A stretch of DNA of 11,610 nt. Origin: JANYIP01 sp031394045. Lineage in GTDB: Bacteria; Actinomycetota; Actinomycetes; Prado026. Under the pieces are notes generated by a model. It had not been told where the DNA came from and made no database searches. It saw only the letters and a program-made list of their open reading frames with translations. The stretch spans positions 1-11,610 of the forward strand of contig JANMWN010000249.1 of NCBI GenBank assembly GCA_031394045.1, read 5' to 3'. A program made the position numbers and the translations under genes. Below are positions 1 to 6,819 of the stretch, one piece after another; positions within the stretch are counted from its first letter, which is position 1; each line of letters begins with the position of its first letter.

Positions 1-97
1 CCGTCGTCCCGGCCCGTCTTCCGAGTCGATCTTGATCGATCACTGGGCCGTAGGGCGTGTCGTCCTGTTATCTCTAAATATCGACGGGGAAATGGGG
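1..97. other. Non-coding edge region with AT-rich patch and small palindrome
   Basis: This short stretch lies beyond the stop codon of the GT4 glycosyltransferase gene. I see no convincing coding frame in it. Bases about 67-92 are clearly richer in A and T than the rest of the window. A 14-base palindrome (TCGATC, TT, GATCGA) sits at 26-39. It could be the end of the polysaccharide operon, an intrinsic control region, or the promoter zone of a gene beyond the left edge. There is no GC stem followed by a T-run, so I do not call a terminator. Confidence 0.4.
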
Positions 98-1198
98 TCA
101 GGTGGAGCCGGGGCCGGCCCAGGCCTCGAGCTGACGGACGAACGCGGCTCCGTCGCGGTTCCAGTCGTGGTCGCGCAGCGCCGCGGCATGCCCTGCGGCA
201 GCAAGGGCAGCGGCCCGGGCAGGGTCGGCGGCTAGCGCGCGCACGGCGGCCACCACCGCGTCCGGGTCCTCGAACGGTACGACCACCCCAGACCCGGCAG
301 ACTCGACCAGCTGGACGGCCGGCGGGGTCGGCGTGGTGATCACGGGTACGCCGTGAGCCATGTACTCGATCACCTTGGTCGGCCGCGAGTGCCGGTAGTT
401 GGCCTCGTCGTGCAGCAGCGAGAGCCCAGCCAGTGCGCCGGAGAGCTGGAGCATCGCCTCGTCGTTGGGGACGAAGCCGTGCCACACCACGTGGCCTGCC
501 TCCTGCGCAGCGGCCAGCGCCGGACCCACCTGCCCGTCAGCCCCGCCGACCAGGTGCACCGTGATGCCCGAGCCGGCGAGCCGGCGGCCGACCTCGATCA
601 TGTCGAGCGCCCCGCGAGCCCTGGTCAGGGCGCCGACATACACGACCCGGTCGGTGCCGGGCGACTGCACGGTGGCGGGCACGTACGTGCTGTTGGGTAC
701 GACGGGGTGCTCGCCCGCGAAGCGCACCGCGTACCCATCCTCGGCCAGCAGCAGGTGGCGGCGGCGCTCCGCGGACCGCTCGACCAGGCGGAAGACGGCG
801 GCGACCGGCCGTCGGGCGGGGGCCGGCAGCCAGGGCTTCAGCGTCACGGCGGCAGCGGTGTCCTCGTGGACGTCCCAGACCACCGGCTTGTGCACCCAGT
901 TGCACGCCGCGAGCAGCTCCGGGTCGTGCAGCAGCACGAGGTCGTGGGCACCGGACTCCATCCGCAGCAACCGGCGCGCCCTCCGGATGGCGCGGAGCCG
1001 GTGCCGACCGACGGCGCGCGGCAGGTCCAAGGTGCGCATCCCCGCAGGCCGAGGCGAGCCGTACGCCTCGAACGGCGCGGCGTACGTGACGTCGTGCCCC
1101 GCCGCCCGGATCGCGGCGATCTCGCGGTGCAGGATGCGGGCGTCCTGCGGGTTGTGCACGATCGTGACGACGAGCACCCGCAGGTGCCGGCCGGTCAC
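98..1198 (-). CDS. GT4-family (group 1) glycosyltransferase
   Basis: Predicted cytoplasmic retaining glycosyltransferase of 366 residues with a GT-B fold, transferring a sugar from a nucleotide-sugar donor to a growing surface glycan; donor and acceptor cannot be read from sequence. The N-terminal Rossmann strand is RVLVVTIVHNPQDARI (residues 7-22), followed by HDPELL (91-96) and DVHED (109-113). The second half starts around VVYVGALTRARG (185-196) and holds the donor-binding stretch RPTKVIEYMAHGVPVI (272-287), with the glutamate E278 typical of GT4. The length is normal for the family. The frame stays open upstream to about 1927, but that part is antisense-frame noise over the dehydrogenase gene. 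The GTG at 1198 overlaps the dehydrogenase stop by four bases (GTGA) and immediately precedes the conserved strand, so it is the best start. It is the last gene of the minus-strand operon. Confidence 0.88.
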   Translation of the reverse strand: MTGRHLRVLVVTIVHNPQDARILHREIAAIRAAGHDVTYAAPFEAYGSPRPAGMRTLDLPRAVGRHRLRAIRRARRLLRMESGAHDLVLLHDPELLAACNWVHKPVVWDVHEDTAAAVTLKPWLPAPARRPVAAVFRLVERSAERRRHLLLAEDGYAVRFAGEHPVVPNSTYVPATVQSPGTDRVVYVGALTRARGALDMIEVGRRLAGSGITVHLVGGADGQVGPALAAAQEAGHVVWHGFVPNDEAMLQLSGALAGLSLLHDEANYRHSRPTKVIEYMAHGVPVITTPTPPAVQLVESAGSGVVVPFEDPDAVVAAVRALAADPARAAALAAAGHAAALRDHDWNRDGAAFVRQLEAWAGPGST

Positions 1199-2454
1199 AG
1201 GCGCTCGACGCCCTGGTCGCTCACCTTGCCGCGGGTGTCGAACAGCCGCTGCGCCGTGGCCGCCAGTGCCGCCAGGTCGTAGCTGGAGTGGGCCTGCACG
1301 AGCACGGTGACGTCGCTCTTGCGCAGCGCCTCGTCGAGGTCGGGCACCCGCTCCAGCACCTCGCCCTGCACGGTCCAGGTCGGGAAGTACGGGTCGTGGA
1401 AGACCACGTTGGCGCCGCGGTCGCGCAGGGACTCGGCCAGCGGCAGTGTCGGGGACTCGCGGCTGTCGCCGATGTCGGCCTTGTACGTGACCCCGAGCAG
1501 CAGCACGGTCGCGCCCGAGATCCCGACGCCCGCATCGGCGAGCAGCCGCTCGACCCGGCCGGCGACGTACACCGGCATGGAGTCGTTGATCTCCTGCGAC
1601 AGCTCGACCATGCGGAACGGGTAGCCCAGGTCTGCGCGCACCTTGTACGACAGGTAGTTGGGGTCGATGGGGATGCAGTGCCCGCCGACGCCCGGACCCG
1701 GGTAGAACGGCTGGAAGCCGAACGGCTTGGTGGCCGCCGCGTCGATCACGTCCCAGAGGTTGATTCCGAGCTCCTTGCAGAAGACGGCCATCTCGTTGAT
1801 CAGCGCAATGTTCACGTGGCGGTAGGTGTTCTCGAGCAGCTTGGCCATCTCGGCCTCGCGGGTCCCGGTCGTGCGGACCACGGTGTCGACGAACTTGCCG
1901 TAGAACGCGGCCGCCGCCTCGGTGCACGCAGGGGTGCAGCCGCCGACCACCTTGGGCGTGTTGCGCAGCCCGTAGCGCGCGTTGCCGGGGTCGATGCGCT
2001 CGGGGCTGAACGCGAGGTGGAAGTCGCGACCGGCAACCAGTCCGCCGGCCTCGAGGATGGGCCGCACGATCTCGTCGGTCGTGCCGGGGAACGTCGTCGA
2101 CTCCAGGACCACGAGCATCCCTGGGCGCAGGTGCCGGGCGACCGCGCGGACGGCCGACTCGACCGCGCTGAGGTCGGGCCCGCCCTCGCTAGAGAGCGGG
2201 GTGGGTACGCAGATGACGACGGCGTCGGCGGTCGCGAGCACGCCCTCGTCCGTCGTGGCCCGGAAGCCCTGCGCCACCATCGCCGCGACCTGCTCGTCGC
2301 TGAGGTCGTCCACGTGCGAGCGCCCGCTGTTGAGCAGGTCGACGACCCGCGCGGACGTGTCGAGCCCGACCACGGCAAGGCCGGCCCGGGTCGCCTCCTG
2401 GGTGAGCGGGAGGCCGACGTAGCCGAGCCCGATGACGACCAGCTGCTCGCTCAC
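1195..2454 (-). CDS. UDP-sugar 6-dehydrogenase (UDP-GlcNAc/UDP-ManNAc dehydrogenase type)
   Basis: NAD-dependent enzyme of the UDP-glucose/GDP-mannose dehydrogenase family, 419 residues. It oxidises the C6 hydroxyl of a UDP-sugar to a carboxylate in two steps, giving a UDP-uronic acid for polysaccharide synthesis. The N-terminal NAD-binding site is VVIGLGYVGLPL (6-17). ESTTFPGTTD (118-127) follows, then the central catalytic block with K205 and N209 in AKLLENT, and the active-site cysteine C260 in GPGVGGHCIPIDP. The C-terminal UDP-binding domain carries GVTYKADIGDSRESP. The GGHCIPIDPNYLSYK region resembles UDP-N-acetylhexosamine dehydrogenases (WbpA/WecC group) more than UDP-glucose dehydrogenases, so UDP-GlcNAc or UDP-ManNAc is the likelier substrate; this is inference. 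The GTG start overlaps the upstream glycosyltransferase stop by four bases and has an AAGGGG ribosome site at 2460-2465. Confidence 0.93.
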   Translation of the reverse strand: MSEQLVVIGLGYVGLPLTQEATRAGLAVVGLDTSARVVDLLNSGRSHVDDLSDEQVAAMVAQGFRATTDEGVLATADAVVICVPTPLSSEGGPDLSAVESAVRAVARHLRPGMLVVLESTTFPGTTDEIVRPILEAGGLVAGRDFHLAFSPERIDPGNARYGLRNTPKVVGGCTPACTEAAAAFYGKFVDTVVRTTGTREAEMAKLLENTYRHVNIALINEMAVFCKELGINLWDVIDAAATKPFGFQPFYPGPGVGGHCIPIDPNYLSYKVRADLGYPFRMVELSQEINDSMPVYVAGRVERLLADAGVGISGATVLLLGVTYKADIGDSRESPTLPLAESLRDRGANVVFHDPYFPTWTVQGEVLERVPDLDEALRKSDVTVLVQAHSSYDLAALAATAQRLFDTRGKVSDQGVERL

Positions 2455-3956
2455 GCTGTCCCCTTGCTCGCTCGTCGGCCCGATCCGTCGCCCGACCGGT
2501 CGCGGGCGCTCCCAGGGTACGACGACGCGATGATGCCGCGGCGCGCGCGCAGGTAGGCGACCGAGCCCCCGGCCAGGACGTGCTCGACAGCGACGTCCGC
2601 GGTGGTAGACACCTCAGCAAGGTCGCGGGTGACCAGGAGCCGCCGGAACCCGGCCGGTATGTCCCCTTCGGTCTCGACCACGGGCAGCGGTCCGGGCCCG
2701 AGCTGCCGCGCCGGGCCACCGGCCAGCCGCCGGGCCTTCTCCCAGGCGCTCTCCCCCACCGCCCGTCGGACCACGGCGGCGGCCGACCGCACCGGCTGGT
2801 AGCTGTCACGGGGCAGCTCGCGCCGCTCACCGCTGGCTGCCAGCGCACCCACGAGGGCTGCGGTCTGGCCTGCGCCGGTCGGCCGCGCGAGCCGGGCGGT
2901 CGCGGCCGTCAGGGCCTCGCGGCCAGCCGCGCTGAGCAGCTCGCGTACGCCGGCGACGACGGCCGCGACATCGTCCTCGGCCGCGACCAGGGCCCAGCCC
3001 TGCTCGGCCACGTACGCCGCTCGGGTCACCTGGTCGTCGGTCGAGGTCGCCGTGTTCGGTACGAGCAGTGTCGGCAGGCCCGACAGCAGCAGCTCGTGGA
3101 CGCCGTTGTACCCGGCCGCGCCCACCGCTGCGTCGAAGGCAGCGAGGTAGCTGGCCAGCGGGTAGACCCCGTCGAGCACCGTGACCCGCGCCCGGACCTC
3201 GTCCGGCAGCTCCCGCCAGGCGATCGGCGCCTTGGTCAGGGCGACCTGCCAGTCCGGCGCGGCCAGGGCCGTGCTCACCGCCGCGGACATCGCTGCCCTC
3301 GGGTCGTTGATGCTGCCGGCGCCGAGGCTGACCAGCAGCGCGGGTCGGTCGGGGTCGAGCCCCAGCTCGGCCCGCGCCCGCGCCCGCCCGAGCAGCGGCT
3401 CGGTCTCCAGCAGCGTGACCGGCCCGACGTGCGTGGTCCCGGCCAGCCCCGCGGTAGGGCCGTGGTCGGCCGGGCCGGCGAGGTCGCCGGGCTCGACGAC
3501 GAGGTCGAAGTATGCGGTGGTCCGCAGGGGGGCCCGGCTGGCGTCGGCCCGCCAGAGCCCGCGTCGGGACCAGACCAGGCGCAGGTCCGGCAGCGCCCGG
3601 CGGGCCGCGAGCAGCCCTGGGTACGGGGACGTCCCGTCGAACACCAGTGCCGTGGCGCCGGACTCGCGGACGAGCGCGACCAGCCGGCGTTCGAGGTAGT
3701 GGTGCCAGACGTCGGTGCGCAGCCACTGCCGCGCCGGGCCTGGGCAGTACTCGGCTGGCAGCCCGCTCGCCGCGGCGACCGTGGGCAGCGCGGTGGACAT
3801 CGACAGGAGCAGCGGCGCGAACCCAGCACCAGGAGCACCCCCAGCACCGGCGGCTCCTGCTACAGCGGCGAGGCGGGCCAGGTGACCCATGCCGGCGCCG
3901 TTGCTGGTCATCAGGATGACGACCGGCTGGGCGGCGGGAGAGGGGCGGCCGCTCAC
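2451..3956 (-). CDS. MurG/GT28-like glycosyltransferase with C-terminal extension
   Basis: Predicted GT-B glycosyltransferase of 501 residues. The N-terminal glycine-rich loop SNGAGMGHLARL (18-29) resembles the MurG/GT28 acceptor-side loop. The C-terminal donor domain shows LVSLGAGSIND (208-218) and GAAGYNGVHELLLSGLPTLL (279-298) followed by VPN and a DDQ, matching the MurG-like nucleotide-sugar site. Residues about 375-501 extend past the usual end of the family, with no domain I recognise and a basic, Ser/Gly/Arg-rich tail. It probably uses a UDP-HexNAc-type donor. It is first in the minus-strand operon, its TGA overlapping the dehydrogenase GTG. I prefer the GTG at 3956; a TTG at 3965 in the same frame is possible and would add three residues. 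No signal peptide is present, so it should act on the cytoplasmic side of the membrane. Confidence 0.82.
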   Translation of the reverse strand: MSGRPSPAAQPVVILMTSNGAGMGHLARLAAVAGAAGAGGAPGAGFAPLLLSMSTALPTVAAASGLPAEYCPGPARQWLRTDVWHHYLERRLVALVRESGATALVFDGTSPYPGLLAARRALPDLRLVWSRRGLWRADASRAPLRTTAYFDLVVEPGDLAGPADHGPTAGLAGTTHVGPVTLLETEPLLGRARARAELGLDPDRPALLVSLGAGSINDPRAAMSAAVSTALAAPDWQVALTKAPIAWRELPDEVRARVTVLDGVYPLASYLAAFDAAVGAAGYNGVHELLLSGLPTLLVPNTATSTDDQVTRAAYVAEQGWALVAAEDDVAAVVAGVRELLSAAGREALTAATARLARPTGAGQTAALVGALAASGERRELPRDSYQPVRSAAAVVRRAVGESAWEKARRLAGGPARQLGPGPLPVVETEGDIPAGFRRLLVTRDLAEVSTTADVAVEHVLAGGSVAYLRARRGIIASSYPGSARDRSGDGSGRRASKGTA

Positions 3957-4140
3957 GGGCCACAAGGTACCTGAGCGGGGGGTTCACTCGACCCGGTCGG
4001 ACGCCGATACCCAGTTGTCGCGGACGTGTCGTTAGCGCCCGTTCTGTTACGTTTCCATACGATCGATGCCCCGCTCTGCGGCTCCTGCGTCCCACCTCTT
4101 CTCCCTGCAGGGGCCTTCCCCCCCAGAGAGTTCAGGTCAC
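3957..4140. promoter_or_regulatory. Divergent control region between polysaccharide operon and wall-hydrolase operon
   Basis: This gap of about 180 bases separates the divergent starts of the minus-strand glycan operon and the plus-strand amidase operon, so promoters for both should lie here. It includes a local A/T-richer patch around 4042-4063. On the minus strand a weak candidate pair is ACGACA, 17 bases, then TATCGG; the match is poor and I do not rely on it. I see no riboswitch-like fold. Confidence 0.6.
4045..4053 (+). promoter_or_regulatory. Candidate extended -10 element for the amidase-SpoIID operon
   Basis: TGTTACGTT fits the extended -10 pattern TGNTANNNT. It lies in the A/T-richer patch of the divergent region and would place a transcript start near 4060, leaving a leader of about 80 bases before the ATG at 4141. 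No good -35 hexamer stands at the right distance. A second TANNNT hexamer (TACGAT) lies at 4058-4063. The call is tentative. Confidence 0.3.
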
Positions 4141-6819
4141 ATGCGAAAAACCGTTCCGGCACTGTTCGTCGTCGCTCTCGTCCCCGCTCTGATCGTGCTC
4201 CCGGTACTCACGCCGGGCCGGGTGCAGCCGCACGCCGTCGCCCCTCACGTGATCTCGGCGCCGCTCAGCGGCGTCGACGCCGCAGCCCTGGCGAGCCTGC
4301 AGGCGGCGAACACCTCAAGCACGTCGAGCCCGACCGGGTCGGTCGCGAGGGCGGTTCGCAGGCCTGCGGTCCTCACCCCCGAGCTGTCCACCGCCGCGTA
4401 CCAGCTGATCGGGCTGACCTGGAGCGGGAAGGCGAGCGCGGCGAGCACTGCCGGGTTCAGCGCCAGCGTACGGATCCGCCCGGCCGGGCAGCCCTGGGGC
4501 GCTTGGGAGCCGCTGTCCGTCAGCGACATCGGACCCGACCTCGGGAGCGTGGACGCCAAGCAGGGCCGCGACGGCACAGAGCCGCTCGTGACCGGCCCGA
4601 GCGATGGCATACAGGTACGAGTCGACACCGCGACCGGCCTCGCCCCGTCCGACCTCCGGCTCGAGCTGGTCGACCCGGGTACGTCCTCCGCGGACGCCCA
4701 GATCGGTGCGGCCGACCCGGCCTCGTCCGCGGTCGCCGGCGTCACGCAGCCGACGATCGTGTCCCGCGCCCAGTGGGGCGCCGACGAGTCGTTGCGCAAC
4801 GGCTTCGCGGGCTACTCGGACACCATCAAGGTCGGGTTCGTCCACCACACCGTCTCGTCGAACGCGTACACGGGCACCGCCGGTGCGGCGGCCCAGATCC
4901 GCGCCATCTACGCGTACGACACCAAGGGCCTGGGCTGGTCGGACATCGCCTACAACTTCCTGGTCGACAAGTACGGCACCCTCTACGAGGGCCGGGCCGG
5001 CGGCATCACGCTGCCCGTGATCGGCGCGCACACCGCCGGCTTCAACAACCAGAGCTTCGCGGTCGCGGCGCTCGGCTGCTTCGACACCACCTGCTCCGGT
5101 GGCCTGCGCCCCCCGGCGGCGATGACCACGTCGATCGCCCGGGTGATGGCGTGGAAGCTGGGCCTGTCCTACCGCGAGCCGCAGAGCAATGCCGTCCTGA
5201 CCTCGAGCGGCATCACCGGCACCAACCTGCACCACCCGGCCGGACAGCTGGTCACGACGCCGACCATCTCCGGGCATCGTGACGTCGACGCGACCGCCTG
5301 CCCGGGCAACCTGCTCTACCCGTCGCTCCCGACGATCCGGGCGCAGGCCGAGGCATTCCTCGCGGTCGGCCTGGTCGGCCCGGCGCTCTCGGCCGGCTCC
5401 GGCGGCTACCAGGCGGCCGGCCCGACGATCAGCTCGGGTGTCATCGCCACCCAGACCTGGGCCGGGGTCGTCACGGACATCTGCCGCGGCGGCACGGTCG
5501 GCAACCTGCCCACCGGCACGGCGACCCGGACGGCGCCGGTCAGCACCGGGTGGAACGGCAAGACCTCGGGCGGAGCGTGGGTGCCACCTGGCCCGTACCG
5601 CCTTACGCTCACCAGCGCGTCCACGACCAAGGGGACAGCTCTGCCCTGGAACGCGGTGTACTCCGTCGGCGCGCCGCCCCCGGCAGCGGCGGTCCCTGGC
5701 AGCTCGATCACCGGCGACGGCGGCTTCGTCGCCGTACCGCCGGTCCGGATCCTCGACACACGTACCGGCGTGTACGCCACCGGTGCGAATGGGCGGATCG
5801 ACCTCAAGGTCCTCGGCAAGGGCGGCATCCCCGCATCAGGTGTGACCTCGGTGTTCCTCACCGTCACCGCCACGTGCGCCACCGCACCGAGCTACGTCAG
5901 GGTCTACGCGGGCGGGACGGGCGCGCCCCCGACGTCCAACCTCAACTTCGCCGGCGGGCAGACGCGGGCCGCGCTGGTCGCGGCGCCGGTCGGCACCGAC
6001 GGGACCATCAGCATCGGGACCTCTGCGGGCGTCCAGCAGGTCCTGATCGACGTCCTCGGATACGGCGCGGCCTCGGCGGGCGCCGGCGCCGAGCTCACGC
6101 CGGTGCCCCTCACCCGCATCTACGACACGCGGACCCCGGGGAACGGCCGGCTGGCCGGGGGCGAGGCACGCACCTTGTCGCTGCCGTCCATCGCAGGCGT
6201 CCCGGCGTCGTCGATCACCTCCGTGGTCGCCAACCTCACGGTGTACACCCCGTCCGCCGGCGGCTACCTCGCGGTCTATCCCGGCGGCACGACCTGGCCG
6301 GGCACCTCGACCCTCAACTACCCGGGCGGCCCGACCATGGACACGAGCGTCGTGGTGCAGGTGGTGGGCGGAAAGCTGGTGCTGCGCAACGTCGGGCCCG
6401 CCGTCGACGCGGCCATCGACGTGATCGGGATCAACACAGCGCACGCCGTCAAGGCCGGCGGCCGGTTCACCGCGATCGCGGCCGGCCGGGTGCTCGACAC
6501 GCGGACCACCGGTGGCCCCCTGCCGGCCGGGTACACCCGCGCGGTCACCGTCGCCGGCGGCAGCACCGGCGTACCGCTCGGTGTCTCGGCGGTCCTGGTC
6601 AACCTGACCGGCGTCACCCCCACTGCCTCGACCAGCCTGATCGGCTGGCCGTACGACGGAACGACCGCCCAGCCCGGCGGCGCGTTCCTGCGCGTGGCAG
6701 CATCGGACGTACGCGCCAACGTCGCCGTGATCGCGGTGGCGGCCAACGGACGCATCCTGATCAACAACGCGATGGGGAACACCAACGTGCTGGTCGACGT
6801 GCTGGGTTACTACCAGTGA
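4141..6819 (+). CDS. Secreted PGRP/Amidase_2 zinc amidase with FlgD-Ig-like domain and three C-terminal repeats
   Basis: Predicted exported N-acetylmuramoyl-L-alanine amidase, 892 residues, cutting the bond between N-acetylmuramic acid and the stem peptide of peptidoglycan. It starts with a signal peptide (MRKTVPALFVV..., about 1-30). A beta-rich domain (about 85-180) and the amidase domain (about 204-410) follow. Zinc ligands are expected at H235 (FVHHT), H379 and C387 (GHRDVDATACPG); Y271 in GWSDIAYNF and H297 in GAHTAGFN are also conserved. All key residues are present, so it should be active. Residues about 425-525 look like a FlgD-type Ig domain. Three repeats close the protein (536-641, 659-764, 783-891), each opening with a DTR motif and ending at DV(L/I)G. 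The frame is open from an ATG at 4066, but that extension is proline/serine-rich and would bury the signal peptide. It is translationally coupled to the SpoIID gene. Confidence 0.9.
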   Translation: MRKTVPALFVVALVPALIVLPVLTPGRVQPHAVAPHVISAPLSGVDAAALASLQAANTSSTSSPTGSVARAVRRPAVLTPELSTAAYQLIGLTWSGKASAASTAGFSASVRIRPAGQPWGAWEPLSVSDIGPDLGSVDAKQGRDGTEPLVTGPSDGIQVRVDTATGLAPSDLRLELVDPGTSSADAQIGAADPASSAVAGVTQPTIVSRAQWGADESLRNGFAGYSDTIKVGFVHHTVSSNAYTGTAGAAAQIRAIYAYDTKGLGWSDIAYNFLVDKYGTLYEGRAGGITLPVIGAHTAGFNNQSFAVAALGCFDTTCSGGLRPPAAMTTSIARVMAWKLGLSYREPQSNAVLTSSGITGTNLHHPAGQLVTTPTISGHRDVDATACPGNLLYPSLPTIRAQAEAFLAVGLVGPALSAGSGGYQAAGPTISSGVIATQTWAGVVTDICRGGTVGNLPTGTATRTAPVSTGWNGKTSGGAWVPPGPYRLTLTSASTTKGTALPWNAVYSVGAPPPAAAVPGSSITGDGGFVAVPPVRILDTRTGVYATGANGRIDLKVLGKGGIPASGVTSVFLTVTATCATAPSYVRVYAGGTGAPPTSNLNFAGGQTRAALVAAPVGTDGTISIGTSAGVQQVLIDVLGYGAASAGAGAELTPVPLTRIYDTRTPGNGRLAGGEARTLSLPSIAGVPASSITSVVANLTVYTPSAGGYLAVYPGGTTWPGTSTLNYPGGPTMDTSVVVQVVGGKLVLRNVGPAVDAAIDVIGINTAHAVKAGGRFTAIAAGRVLDTRTTGGPLPAGYTRAVTVAGGSTGVPLGVSAVLVNLTGVTPTASTSLIGWPYDGTTAQPGGAFLRVAASDVRANVAVIAVAANGRILINNAMGNTNVLVDVLGYYQ
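5746..6813 (+). repeat. Three ~107-residue DTR...DVLGY repeats in the amidase C-terminus
   Basis: Repeat copies lie at 5746-6063, 6115-6432 and 6487-6813. Each opens with R-hydrophobic-x-DTR, carries a central V.LT(V/G) strand, and closes with a D-V-(L/I)-G segment. Copy 2 ends in DVIGIN rather than the DVLGY of its neighbours. The first two copies span the same length (106 residues). They are protein-level repeats without obvious DNA-level identity, so they are long established. The alternating hydrophobic pattern suggests a beta-structured, probably wall- or glycan-associated module; its ligand is unknown to me. Confidence 0.85.

Noticed and set aside
32..235. Small plus-strand frame at the left edge
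   Set aside because: Its second half lies antisense to the glycosyltransferase C-terminus and it has no ribosome site or conserved motif.
1199..1927. Upstream extension of the GT4 frame, which stays open to 1927
   Set aside because: It is an arginine/glycine-rich shadow frame over the dehydrogenase gene; the conserved glycosyltransferase fold starts only after the GTG at 1198.
1288..2556. Long plus-strand open frame opposite the dehydrogenase
   Set aside because: It lies antisense to a well-conserved enzyme and has no recognisable domain; high GC produces such open frames.
2580..3974. Long plus-strand open frame opposite the GT28-like gene
   Set aside because: Shadow of the real gene with Arg/Gly/Pro-rich, domain-free translation.
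4066..4140. Earlier ATG for the amidase gene
   Set aside because: It would place 25 proline/serine-rich residues before a good signal peptide, and it overlaps the likely promoter.
3957..4140. Riboswitch (such as a cyclic di-AMP type that precedes wall hydrolases in some actinomycetes)
   Set aside because: I could not find the paired stems or conserved loops; the leader after the candidate promoter is only about 80 bases.
5550..6815. Upstream extension of the SpoIID frame inside the amidase gene
   Set aside because: Composition is arginine-rich and repetitive in the manner of a shifted frame, while the signal peptide begins exactly at the GTG at 6816.
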